Below the pieces are notes generated by a model. The model had not been told where the DNA came from. It did not search any database and worked only from the letters and a program-made list of their open reading frames with translations. The position numbers and the translations under genes are program-made. 36,745 nucleotides of DNA. It comes from Candidatus Zixiibacteriota bacterium (GTDB lineage Bacteria > Electryoneota > B3-LCP). This document shows, one piece after another, positions 9,005 through 17,881 of this stretch. Positions within the stretch are counted from its first letter, which is position 1; each line of letters starts with the position of its first letter. Where the stretch lies: positions 1 to 36,745 of the forward strand of contig QZKQ01000035.1 of assembly GCA_003599535.1 (NCBI GenBank), given 5' to 3'.

Positions 9005-9317
9005 GCTTTCTCGATTATTCGCTCCTCCTTTTCGCCTTTCGAACCTGTTGATAAATCCACATATTCTTCCTAATTTCTTGGTATTGTTGGATTTTCGATT
9101 GCAGTCGGAAGGCGATTTTTTTTTGGTGCAGGTTGCCGGGGTCGCGTGCAAAAATTCACGAGACTCCACGGCGGGAGATTTCCGCCGGTGAAAAGATAGA
9201 CAAATCGGGGCCGGGAAGCAAGGAAAAAACGGGCATTTTTCCGTTGTTGATAACAGTTTGGCAACATCCATCAGTCCCCGCAAGTTGAAAACATTCGCCG
9301 CTTCGGGAGGTGAACAC
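9005..9317 (+). other. Long AT-rich 5' leader of the receptor gene
   Basis: About 310 nt without a convincing gene. It is much more AT-rich than the rest of the window and contains a pyrimidine-rich first half, a nine-T run (9116-9124), a hairpin CGGCGG/CCGCCG with loop GAGATTT (9169-9187) and a smaller hairpin AACGG/CCGTT (9228-9245). It ends in the receptor's GGGAGGTGA ribosome site. The length and structure suggest post-transcriptional control, but I match it to no known riboswitch class. Confidence 0.45.
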
Positions 9318-12300
9318 ATGTCGCACAGGATGCGATCATATCTGCTCACGTGGGTAGGGATCAGCGCTGCTCTGCTGTTCATGGCTTCGGTGGCCCTGGC
9401 TGGTCCGGGGAAAATCTCGGGCACGGTAGTCGACGCCGACACCAGGGAACCGATCCTGAACGCCAACGTGATCATTGACGGGACCACACAGGGCGCCGCC
9501 ACCGACATAGACGGGTTCTTCCTGATCGTCAACGTCCAGCCCGGGCGTTACCAGGTCGTGGTCTCCGCCGTCGGTTATACCACCCAGCGCCAGACCGACG
9601 TGCTGGTGGCGAGCGACGAGAACAGCAAGGTCAACTTCTCCCTGTCCCCCCAGGTGCTGCAGTCGGACAAGGAGGTGGTGGTGATCTACACGCCGCCTCC
9701 GGTGGTGCTGGACCGCACCGACAGCCGCAAGGTGATGAACGCGGAAGATCTGAGCAAGCTCAACATCAGCGACATCACCGACGCGGTCACCCGGCAGACC
9801 GGCTTCACCATTGACGCGGAAGGCAACATCCACGCCCGCGGCGGCCGCGCCGAAGAGACCCTGTTCGTGGTGGACGGCATGGACGTGCGCGACCCCCTGG
9901 TCGGGACCAAGATCAACTTCGACCTGAACAGCATGAACGTGGAGGAGCTGCAGGTCCTGACCGGCGGGTTCAACGCCGAGTACGGCAAGGCGCAGTCGGC
10001 CATCATCCACGTCACCACCCGGGAAGGAGCCACCGATCACTACAACGGGCAGGTCAAATTCCTGACCGACAACCTGATCGAGGAGACCTCCTTTAATACC
10101 GACCGGGTGGAACTGTCCGGCGGCGGGCCCATCCCCGGCACCCGGCGCCTCCTGGGCAAGCCCATCACCTTCTTCTTCTCCGGCACGGCGCAGTTGACCG
10201 ACACCTACACCCCCTTCGACCAGACCCGGGAAGCCAACGACTACCTGGGCCTGGGCCTCAACCTGCCCGAGCGCACCCAGAACGAATTCAACTCTTCCCT
10301 GAAGCTGGCCTACCAGTTGGCGGCCAGCAAAAAGCTGACCCTGGTGGCCACCCGCTACTTCCGCCAGTGGGACATCTACCCCGACGGCGAGGGCGGCATC
10401 GGCGGCGATTACGGCTGGCAGTACAAGTACAACACCCAGAACCGCCCCTGGGCCACCAACGAGCGCGGGGGGATCAACCTGGCCTACACCCACCAGGTCA
10501 GCGACCGCACCTTCTATGAGGTGACCCTGGGCCGCACCTTCACCCACAGCGAGGTGCAGCCGGGCGGCGGCGTGACTCCCGGCGACTTCACCCTGGAAGA
10601 CCTGGTGGAGGACGGCTACAACTTCTACCAGGATTTCAACGGCGACGGGGTCATTGACATCGCCGACCTGGACAAGCACGTCCCCTTCCCCGGGTTCGTG
10701 GACGCCAACAGCAACGGCCTCTATGACGGCTGGGGCGAAGGCTACGAAGACCTGAACGGCAACGGCCAGTGGGACCGCGGCGAGGACTGGGTGGACCTGA
10801 ACACCAACGGCATCTACGACTACGCCGAGCCCTGGATTGACCGCATCAACCCCGACACCGGCGAGAACAACCCGGGCCAGTACGACCCCTGGGACGACTA
10901 TTCCGACCTGAACGGCAACGGCGTATGGGACGGGGACGAGCCCCAGTTGACCGAGCAGGACTGGAACCGCAACGGCCGCTGGGACGGCGAACGCTTCTGG
11001 GACGCCAACGGCAACGGCAGCCTGGACGGCGAGGGTGAGGGGTACTACGACGAGAACTTGAACGGCTCTATTGACCGGAAGATGAACTTCTCCGACGACG
11101 AAGACCGCAACGAGCCCTTCTTCGACGGCGACTTCTACCACGACACCGGCGAGCCGTTCATTGACACCCCCGACGAATTCGGCTTCTACAACGGCCACTG
11201 GGATGACGGCGAAATCTTCTTCGACCTGCCCAGCTCCTACACCAACCCCTACCAACTGCAGTTCGTCTACCTGACGCCCACCCTGAACGGGCGCTACGAC
11301 GGCCCCAACGGGTACTTCGACGAATACGAGATGTTCACGTACCCGTCCGAGCTGCAGTTCGGATACGATCCGGCCCTCCCGGTGCTTTACACCTACGACC
11401 TGGGCGCCCACGGCACCGACTGGCCGGCCAACTTCTGGATGTACGTGCCGGGCAAGTCCACCTGGAAGAACCTGCGGGACATCCAGGAAGGCCGGGACGA
11501 CTACACCCACCGCACCTTCAACCCGCCCAACTTCCAGTACGACTCGGGCGAGCCGTTTGTGGACTACAACGGCAACGGCAGGTGGGACCGGGTGGACTGG
11601 TTCCTGAATCCCGGGCAGTGGGACGCCACCGCCTACTGGTACGACCGCACCGCCACGGAATACTCCCTGAAGGCCGACGTCACCAGCCAGGTCTCCAAGT
11701 TCCATGAACTCAAGACCGGCTTTGAGCTGAAGCACCGCCAGTTGGAGATGCAGTCCATCTCCGGGCCGGATCAGCCCTACATCAATCCCGACGTGCCTCT
11801 GCCGGCGGGCAGCCCCTGGCCCGACCGCGGCGACGTGCGCGACTTCTACAATCACAAGCCCTGGGAAGGGTCGTTGTACGCCCAGGACAAGATGGAGTTC
11901 GAAGGCCTGATCGTCAACGCCGGTCTGCGCGCCGACTTCATCATCCATGATCCCGACCTGGTGGAAGCCTCGGAAGAGGCCGTGGAGAATGATCAGCCGG
12001 GCGCCATGCTGGCCAAGCGCGGCACCTACGAGCTGTCCCCCCGCTTGGGCATCTCCCATCCCATCACCGACAAGTCCAAGCTGTACTTCAACTACGGGCA
12101 CTTCTACCAGGCGCCGCAGTACCAGTACTTCTTCCGTTCCAACACCGGCAACATCATCCCCGGCGGCCTGGTGGGCAACCCCAACCTGAAGCACGAGAAG
12201 ACCGTGCAGTACGCCCTGGGCGTGCAGACCCAGGTCACCGACGACCTGACCTTCACGGTGGAAGGCTACTACAAGGACATCTACGGTCTGATCTCCACCC

Positions 12301-13016
12301 TGCCGGAATACATCGTCTCCGGCTACACCCTGGACCGTTACACCAACTCCGACTACGGCCGGGTGCGGGGCTTCGAAGTGTCCATTGACAACAACTTCTC
12401 CCGCAACTTCCAGGTGTCGGTCAAGTGGGACTTCTCCTACGCCTTCGGCAAAGCCTCTTCCGCCCTGGCGGCCCAGACCTACCGCCTGAGCAACGTGCCG
12501 GTGAACAAGGACGAGCATCCCCTGGGCTGGGATGAAACCCACAAGATTGACCTCTTCGGCACCCTGATCTTCCAGAAGGATCAGTATCCCTACGTCCTGG
12601 GCCTGAAGCTGCCCGACAGTTGGCTGCTGACCGTGGAATGGCGCTACGGTTCGGGCGAGCCCTACACCCCCAGCCGCTACACCACCGGCCTGCCGGATAA
12701 CCAGATCCGGGAGAACAGCGCCCGCTACCCCTGGCACGAAATCACCAACCTGAAGTTCGAGAAGTACTTCGACTTGGGCGGCAACAGCCGCATCATCGCC
12801 GGGGTGGAGATTGATAACGTGTTGAACAGCAAGAACATCCGCACCCTGTACGGGGAGACCGGCAACGCCTACGACTCGACCCACCCGGATCACGACGAGA
12901 GCGCCTACAGCGAACCGTACCCCGGGCCCTTCAACGTGGGCACCGACTACGACCACAACCCGCGCAACTACGATCCGCCGCGCTGGATCATGTTCTCGCT
13001 GGGATACACCTTCTAA
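9318..13016 (+). CDS. TonB-dependent outer-membrane receptor with calcium-binding-type repeat insert
   Basis: A 1232-residue SusC-like receptor. A signal peptide ends at ALA (residue 28). Residues 31-110 form a carboxypeptidase-regulatory-like domain (GKISGTVVDADTREPI). The plug domain lies at about 135-240 (ARGGRAEETLFVVDGMDV, GGFNAEYGKAQSAIIHVTT). The rest is a 22-strand-type barrel with alternating polar and aromatic residues, ending in GYTF with the terminal aromatic needed for outer-membrane insertion. Residues about 439-755 interrupt the barrel with many D-x-N-x-N-G-x-x-D repeats, like thrombospondin-type-3 or dockerin calcium loops; they are probably surface-exposed. Such receptors import large ligands using TonB energy. 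Start ATG 9318 has GGGAGGTGA upstream. It is the first gene of the surface cluster; the substrate is unknown. Confidence 0.93.
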   Translation: MSHRMRSYLLTWVGISAALLFMASVALAGPGKISGTVVDADTREPILNANVIIDGTTQGAATDIDGFFLIVNVQPGRYQVVVSAVGYTTQRQTDVLVASDENSKVNFSLSPQVLQSDKEVVVIYTPPPVVLDRTDSRKVMNAEDLSKLNISDITDAVTRQTGFTIDAEGNIHARGGRAEETLFVVDGMDVRDPLVGTKINFDLNSMNVEELQVLTGGFNAEYGKAQSAIIHVTTREGATDHYNGQVKFLTDNLIEETSFNTDRVELSGGGPIPGTRRLLGKPITFFFSGTAQLTDTYTPFDQTREANDYLGLGLNLPERTQNEFNSSLKLAYQLAASKKLTLVATRYFRQWDIYPDGEGGIGGDYGWQYKYNTQNRPWATNERGGINLAYTHQVSDRTFYEVTLGRTFTHSEVQPGGGVTPGDFTLEDLVEDGYNFYQDFNGDGVIDIADLDKHVPFPGFVDANSNGLYDGWGEGYEDLNGNGQWDRGEDWVDLNTNGIYDYAEPWIDRINPDTGENNPGQYDPWDDYSDLNGNGVWDGDEPQLTEQDWNRNGRWDGERFWDANGNGSLDGEGEGYYDENLNGSIDRKMNFSDDEDRNEPFFDGDFYHDTGEPFIDTPDEFGFYNGHWDDGEIFFDLPSSYTNPYQLQFVYLTPTLNGRYDGPNGYFDEYEMFTYPSELQFGYDPALPVLYTYDLGAHGTDWPANFWMYVPGKSTWKNLRDIQEGRDDYTHRTFNPPNFQYDSGEPFVDYNGNGRWDRVDWFLNPGQWDATAYWYDRTATEYSLKADVTSQVSKFHELKTGFELKHRQLEMQSISGPDQPYINPDVPLPAGSPWPDRGDVRDFYNHKPWEGSLYAQDKMEFEGLIVNAGLRADFIIHDPDLVEASEEAVENDQPGAMLAKRGTYELSPRLGISHPITDKSKLYFNYGHFYQAPQYQYFFRSNTGNIIPGGLVGNPNLKHEKTVQYALGVQTQVTDDLTFTVEGYYKDIYGLISTLPEYIVSGYTLDRYTNSDYGRVRGFEVSIDNNFSRNFQVSVKWDFSYAFGKASSALAAQTYRLSNVPVNKDEHPLGWDETHKIDLFGTLIFQKDQYPYVLGLKLPDSWLLTVEWRYGSGEPYTPSRYTTGLPDNQIRENSARYPWHEITNLKFEKYFDLGGNSRIIAGVEIDNVLNSKNIRTLYGETGNAYDSTHPDHDESAYSEPYPGPFNVGTDYDHNPRNYDPPRWIMFSLGYTF
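10632..11600 (+). repeat. Degenerate repeats encoding D-x-N-x-N-G Ca-binding-type loops
   Basis: About nine copies of a short acidic motif are spread over roughly 320 codons, for example DFNGDGVID, DLNGNGQWD, DLNTNGIYD, DLNGNGVWD, DWNRNGRWD, DANGNGSLD and DYNGNGRWD. Asp/Asn at positions 1, 3, 5 and 9 is the pattern of calcium-coordinating loops. Most are followed by a Gly-Glu-Trp/Tyr segment. Confidence 0.75.
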
Positions 13017-13039
13017 GGCCTGTCCTGCATGGAAACTGA

Positions 13040-13063
13040 CCGGCGGAGCGAACGCTCCGCCGG
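13040..13063 (+). other. Intercistronic hairpin between receptor and beta-helix lipoprotein
   Basis: CCGGCGGAGC and GCTCCGCCGG form a perfect 10-bp stem around GAAC, 24 bases after the receptor stop. With no T run it is more likely an mRNA-stability or processing element than a full terminator, and would allow different amounts of the receptor and the genes that follow. Confidence 0.5.
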
Positions 13064-13090
13064 AGCCAACTGGCATATAGGAGTCGAAGC

Positions 13091-14974
13091 ATGAAATCGA
13101 GGGCCATCCTCTGGCTGATGCTGATCGCGGCCGTCCTGTACATGGGTTGCACCACCGAGGACGACAAACCCACCGGTCCGGATCTGCCGTCCGGCACGCC
13201 CCTCGCCGGCGAGAAAACCGGCGTATTGGAGGCGGAGTACAGCCCCTACCTGGTGACCGGCGATATCGTGGTGCCGGAAGGTCAAAGCCTGACCATCGAA
13301 CCCGGGGTGGAGCTGCGCTTTGACGGGTTGCACAAGTTCCTGGTCCAGGGTCACCTGGAAGCCATCGGCACCGCGGAAAACAATATCGTCTTCACCTCGG
13401 TCCAGGGCGCCGCGGGCAACGGCGACTACGGGCAGTGGCGCGCCCTCGTCCTGGATACCGGCGCCGACACCGCCCGGCTGGAATACTGCCTGGTGCAGTA
13501 CGGCGCGGCCTGGGACTCCACCGAGCGCTACCCCGAGGAAGAGGGCCTGTGGCTCAACGGCGGGATTTTCATCTGGAACTGCAGCCCCGTCATCCGCAAT
13601 TCCACAGTCATCCTGAACGGGTACAACGGGATCTTCATCCTGGGAGCGCAGTCCAACCCCACCCTGATCAACAACTGCGTCTACGACAATGACGGGGACG
13701 GCGTCCGCTGCGAGCTGGGCGCCACTGCCAATATATGGTACAACTGCGTTAAGGAAAACAATTCCCAGCAGTACGCCGGCGCGCCGTCGGGCATTGGGGT
13801 GAAGTCGCGCCTGAACGCCAACGGCGACTCCTGCGACTTCCACTACAATATCAGCCTGGACCCGAAGTACGCCGACTACGTGAACCAGGATTACACCCTG
13901 GGCTCCTGCTCGGCCCTGATCCAGGCCGGCCAGGACGCCGTCACCATCGGCTCCATTCCCTACTATGTGGGGGCCACGGAACTGCGCGGGCCCATCGGCG
14001 GGCGCACCCTGACGGCCGCGGCCAGCCCCTGGTACGTCTCCTGCAACGCCTTCGTGGATGAAGGGGAAACCCTGGTGGTGCAGCCGGGCGCCCAGGTCCT
14101 GTTCCAGGGGGTCTACGACCTGAAGGTCTTCGGCACCCTGCAGGCGGAAGGGGCCACCTTCATGCACGAGGATTCCCTGAATGAACAGGCCTTCTGGCTG
14201 GGGATCCTGCTGACCAACACTTCCGGGTCCGATTCCTACCTCCGCGACTGCCACTTCCGCAACGCCTCCAGCATCCTGGATTCCGAGCCCTTCGGGGGAG
14301 CGGTCACGGTGCAGGGAGTCTCCCCGGACCTCACCGGCAACACCTTCCACAACAGCCTGTACGCCGCCATAAGTTGCCAGAACGCGGCCCAGCCGCTGAT
14401 CCGGGACAACGTGATTGACGGCTTCGGCCCGATGGCCATTAACTGCGTGAACAATTCGCACCCCCAGATAGATCACAACGTGATCCGCAACGGCATCGGC
14501 TACGGCATCCAGTGCCTGTTCAATTCCCGGCCGGTCATCGAGACCAACCTGATCTACGCCACCGGCATGGTGGGGATCCGGTGCGCGGTGGAGTCCAGCC
14601 CGGTGATCCGTTACAACACCCTGGTGCAGCACGAGTACAGCGGCATCGTGTGCACCGATCAGTCCAACCCCTCCATTCGCAACAACATCGTGGCCTTCAA
14701 CGGATCGCCCTCCACCTGGTCCGTGAACTCCCACGGCAACGGGATTTCAATCGCCGTCTCCTCGGTCCCGCAGATCTACTACAACGACGTGTACCAGTCC
14801 AGCGGGTCGCTGTTTTCATCCGGGCTGACGGTGGATCCCAGCAACCTCAGCAGCGATCCACTGTTCGTGGACGCGGAAGCGGGCAACTTCCACCTGCAAT
14901 CCTCATCGCCGTGCAAGACCGCCTCCGAAACCGGCGGGGAGATCGGCGCCTACGGGTTGGATTCCAACTGGTAA
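13091..14974 (+). CDS. Right-handed beta-helix lipoprotein
   Basis: A 627-residue lipoprotein with lipobox LYMGC (Cys20), followed at once by the acidic stretch TTEDDKPTGPD, which resembles the lipoprotein export signal that sends Bacteroidota lipoproteins to the cell surface. Two copies of a cap-like module (residues 45-105 and 307-361: SPY/W.V..., EG..L.I.PG..L.F, ...V.G.L.A.G) each introduce a run of short repeats of the type ISCQNAAQPLIRDNVIDGFG. That run is the signature of pectate-lyase/NosD-like right-handed beta-helices. Such folds bind or cut polysaccharides or act as adhesins; no catalytic residues can be assigned. The ribosome site is TAGGAG. It lies 74 bp after the receptor and probably works with it at the surface. 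Confidence 0.85.
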   Translation: MKSRAILWLMLIAAVLYMGCTTEDDKPTGPDLPSGTPLAGEKTGVLEAEYSPYLVTGDIVVPEGQSLTIEPGVELRFDGLHKFLVQGHLEAIGTAENNIVFTSVQGAAGNGDYGQWRALVLDTGADTARLEYCLVQYGAAWDSTERYPEEEGLWLNGGIFIWNCSPVIRNSTVILNGYNGIFILGAQSNPTLINNCVYDNDGDGVRCELGATANIWYNCVKENNSQQYAGAPSGIGVKSRLNANGDSCDFHYNISLDPKYADYVNQDYTLGSCSALIQAGQDAVTIGSIPYYVGATELRGPIGGRTLTAAASPWYVSCNAFVDEGETLVVQPGAQVLFQGVYDLKVFGTLQAEGATFMHEDSLNEQAFWLGILLTNTSGSDSYLRDCHFRNASSILDSEPFGGAVTVQGVSPDLTGNTFHNSLYAAISCQNAAQPLIRDNVIDGFGPMAINCVNNSHPQIDHNVIRNGIGYGIQCLFNSRPVIETNLIYATGMVGIRCAVESSPVIRYNTLVQHEYSGIVCTDQSNPSIRNNIVAFNGSPSTWSVNSHGNGISIAVSSVPQIYYNDVYQSSGSLFSSGLTVDPSNLSSDPLFVDAEAGNFHLQSSSPCKTASETGGEIGAYGLDSNW

Positions 14975-15073
14975 ACTGACATGAAGCATTACTGGCATCG
15001 GCATATCGCTTCCATGGAAGCTACAGAATTTCCCGGGGAAAGCACTCGCCCCGCTCATCGGAGGTTGGTCAAT

Positions 15074-17830
15074 ATGCTCTACAAGCGGATCTTCTTAGGC
15101 CTGATGATCGCCTTGGTGGCCTGTACCACGGTGGACGCGCGCGACTACCGCAGCGTCATCGAGAAGTATGAGCCGCCCCAGACCGATCTGTACAACATCG
15201 CGCGCTACAACCGGGTGCACCGCAAGGGCAACATCTGGCTGAACATCACCAACTGGGGTTTCTTCGGGAATGAAAGTATCGGCAGTGCCAGCGCCATGGA
15301 AGATCCGGAATACCCCGGCACCTGGGCGCCGCAGTGCGAATACCCCGGCAACTCCAATACCCAATACCTGTTCATGGGCGCCATCTGGCTGGGAGCCCTG
15401 GTGCAGGAAGGCGGGTTCGAATTCCCCCGCGTGTCGCTGGGATCGGAAGGGTGGACCGGCCCGGGCAATAATAATTATGAGTTCGAGCCGGGCGAGGTGG
15501 GCGGCCTGCCCAGGGAAGACCACGGCATCCTGGAACGCTCCACCATCCCCAATTCGTACAACCGCCTGGGCGATTTCGTCTACAGTCCCGACGCCATAGC
15601 CGAGCAGGATTACGTGGCCGTCTACACCGACACCCTGGTGGACCGCATGTGGACCGGCACGGACATCGTGGACGGACCCCACTTCCCCCTGGGCATCCGG
15701 ATGAAGCAGACCTCCTACTCCTGGTCCTACAACTACGCCCAGGAGTTCATCCTGATTGACTACGAGTTCGAGAACATCGCCTCCAACTTCCTGAAGAACC
15801 TGTACGTGGGCCTCTACGTGGACGCCGACGTGGGCTGGGAAGGGGAAGGCACCTGGCACGAAGACGATATCTGCGGGTTCCAGCAGTGGTACCACTACGA
15901 GCGCAAGGGCGCCGATGGCACCCTGATCCCGGACTCGCTGCTGATCAACACCGCCTACATCGCCGACAACGACGGCCGGCCGCAGACGGTTAACAGCGGC
16001 GCCGACTTCACCTGCCCCTCGGTGACCGGCGTGCGCGTGGTGCGCGCCCCCAATCCTCGCCTGAAGACCTCCTTCAACTGGTGGATCTCCAACGGCGCCG
16101 CCAACCTGGACTTCGGCCCCTCCTGGCAGGATGACGGATCCGAAGGCGACTGGACCGCCACTTACGGCACCGCCAACGGCGACGCCCGCAAGTACTTCGT
16201 CCTGTCCAACGGCGAATTCGACTACGACCAGGTGTACGTGGACGACCCCGACACTCTGGATGACCTGGCCCAGATCGTGATTGACCCCCTGACCGGGGAG
16301 CAGATCCGGCACGACTGGCGCATCGAGAACCTGACCTACGCCCCCGACCTGGCCAACGGGTACGACACCCGCTACCTGCTCTCCTGGGGCCCTCTGGGCA
16401 TTTACGACCATACCGACCCGGCCGGCAACCGCGTCTACCGCCTGAATCCGGGCGAAAAATTCCACATGACCATCGCCTACGTGGCCGGGGCCAACTTCCA
16501 CACCCCCCAGAACCCCCAGGGCGACGTCAGCGGCAACAATCCGGTGGATCCCACCAAGTTTAATTTCGCCAACCTGCAGTACAACGCCGCCTGGGCCGCG
16601 CGGGTCTACGACAATGAGATGATTGACTCCAACGGCGACGGCTGGTACGGCGAAGACACCGGCACCGACGGGCTCTACGCCCTGGATATCGGGGATTCGG
16701 TGGTCTACTTCGGCGTCTACAAGGGCCTGTACCCCGGTCCTGACTCCGACGGCACGGAGCGCAACAACAAGCTCGATCCCGGGGAAGACGACTGGGACGG
16801 CCCCGAATTCGTGTACGATCCCCGCTACGGCGACCTGGACATCGGCTGGATGCGCGGGAACGGCATGCTCGACCCCGGCGACGGCATCCCCGACTTCAAG
16901 GGCCCGCCGCCCCCGCCCATTCCCGAGCTGGAATATCAACCGTCCGAGAAATACGTCACCCTGCGCTGGAAGAACAACGCCGAGGATCCGGACTACACCG
17001 ATCCCTTCTCCGGCGCCCAGGACTTCGAAGGCTACCGCATCTACGTGTCCAACACCGGGTTGGAATACGATTACCAGTTGCTGGCGGAATTCGACAAGGT
17101 GGACTTCGCCTACTATAGCATGAGCGATTCGCTGGCCACCTACCCGGACATCAAAACCAACATGCCCCCGGATTCGCTCTTCACCAACGGCGAGACCTAT
17201 TACCGCCAGCCGGTGGGATCCAACACGGGGCTGCTGAGCATCCTGGAAACGGATTCGACCTACGTCTTCAACATCCTCGACGCGCACCCGCTGTTCCCGC
17301 GCTACTACTCGGTCACCGCGTTTGACTACGGCGATCCCAAGTCGGGCACAGAGCCGCTGGAGACGGCCCGCAACGCCAACCGGGTGTACGTGGCTCCCTC
17401 GGGCAATCCCGAATCCAAGGTGCAGGTGGTGCCCAACCCCTACCGGGCCTACCTGGACTACACCCAGCCCTACCTGCAGACCGGGGCGGGCGGAGGCATC
17501 TCCTGGGAGAATCACGACGACGGCACGCCGGAATTCTTCCCCCAGACCGATCGCCGCCTGGAGTTCATCAACCTGCCGGCGGAATGCCTGATCCGCATCT
17601 ACACCGTGGCGGGCGACCTGGTGCAGATCATCCCCCACAGCCATCAGCCCATCACCAACACCGTGGGTGACCGCAACCTGGGCTGGGTCAGCGACTACTC
17701 CGAAAGCTGGGACCTGAACAGCCGCAACGGACAGCAGGTGGTGTCCGGGATCTACCTGTTCAGCGTCGAAGACCTGACTCCGGGCAACAAGGGCAACATC
17801 GAAGTGGGCAAGTTCGTCATTATCCGATAA
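15074..17830 (+). CDS. Large exported surface protein with FnIII-like domain and T9SS-like C-terminus
   Basis: A 918-residue protein with an N-terminal signal; LVACTT (Cys17) fits a lipobox, while VDA-RD (about 23) fits signal peptidase I, so lipidation is uncertain. Residues about 30-510 are rich in Trp, Tyr, Gly and Asp and match no family I know. Around 516-600 are Asp/Asn/Gly-rich stretches (DSNGDGWYGEDTG, DSDGTERNNKLDPGEDD) like calcium loops. Residues about 613-770 look like a fibronectin-type III domain (VTLRWKNN, FEGYRIYVSNTG). The last 130 residues contain VVPNPYR (787) and end SGIYLF...KFVIIR, a pattern close to T9SS sorting domains but lacking NPFNP. ATG 15074 is chosen over 14981 because GGAGG lies 9 bases upstream and the signal peptide begins there. 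Confidence 0.8.
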   Translation: MLYKRIFLGLMIALVACTTVDARDYRSVIEKYEPPQTDLYNIARYNRVHRKGNIWLNITNWGFFGNESIGSASAMEDPEYPGTWAPQCEYPGNSNTQYLFMGAIWLGALVQEGGFEFPRVSLGSEGWTGPGNNNYEFEPGEVGGLPREDHGILERSTIPNSYNRLGDFVYSPDAIAEQDYVAVYTDTLVDRMWTGTDIVDGPHFPLGIRMKQTSYSWSYNYAQEFILIDYEFENIASNFLKNLYVGLYVDADVGWEGEGTWHEDDICGFQQWYHYERKGADGTLIPDSLLINTAYIADNDGRPQTVNSGADFTCPSVTGVRVVRAPNPRLKTSFNWWISNGAANLDFGPSWQDDGSEGDWTATYGTANGDARKYFVLSNGEFDYDQVYVDDPDTLDDLAQIVIDPLTGEQIRHDWRIENLTYAPDLANGYDTRYLLSWGPLGIYDHTDPAGNRVYRLNPGEKFHMTIAYVAGANFHTPQNPQGDVSGNNPVDPTKFNFANLQYNAAWAARVYDNEMIDSNGDGWYGEDTGTDGLYALDIGDSVVYFGVYKGLYPGPDSDGTERNNKLDPGEDDWDGPEFVYDPRYGDLDIGWMRGNGMLDPGDGIPDFKGPPPPPIPELEYQPSEKYVTLRWKNNAEDPDYTDPFSGAQDFEGYRIYVSNTGLEYDYQLLAEFDKVDFAYYSMSDSLATYPDIKTNMPPDSLFTNGETYYRQPVGSNTGLLSILETDSTYVFNILDAHPLFPRYYSVTAFDYGDPKSGTEPLETARNANRVYVAPSGNPESKVQVVPNPYRAYLDYTQPYLQTGAGGGISWENHDDGTPEFFPQTDRRLEFINLPAECLIRIYTVAGDLVQIIPHSHQPITNTVGDRNLGWVSDYSESWDLNSRNGQQVVSGIYLFSVEDLTPGNKGNIEVGKFVIIR

Positions 17831-17881
17831 CTCGAGATACCGCGGAATCGGGTATCCATGAAAGAACCTTTGGAGCAACCT

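Noticed and set aside
9005-9317. Known riboswitch (cobalamin, TPP, c-di-GMP) in the receptor leader
   Set aside because: I looked for the conserved boxes of these classes and did not find them.
8813-9532. Minus-strand frame of 239 codons over the promoter and leader
   Set aside because: It crosses the promoter, leader and the start of the receptor; the composition is not protein-like and no ribosome site fits.
10632-11600. CRISPR-like or other exact DNA repeat array
   Set aside because: The repeats are degenerate, in frame and encode Asp/Asn loops; they are protein repeats, not CRISPR.
9336-13076. Open frame of 1246 codons on the minus strand across the whole receptor gene
   Set aside because: It mirrors the receptor's codons, has repetitive Val/Gly/His-rich content without domains, signal or ribosome site, and is explained by high G/C at third positions. 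The plus-strand protein has clear domains.
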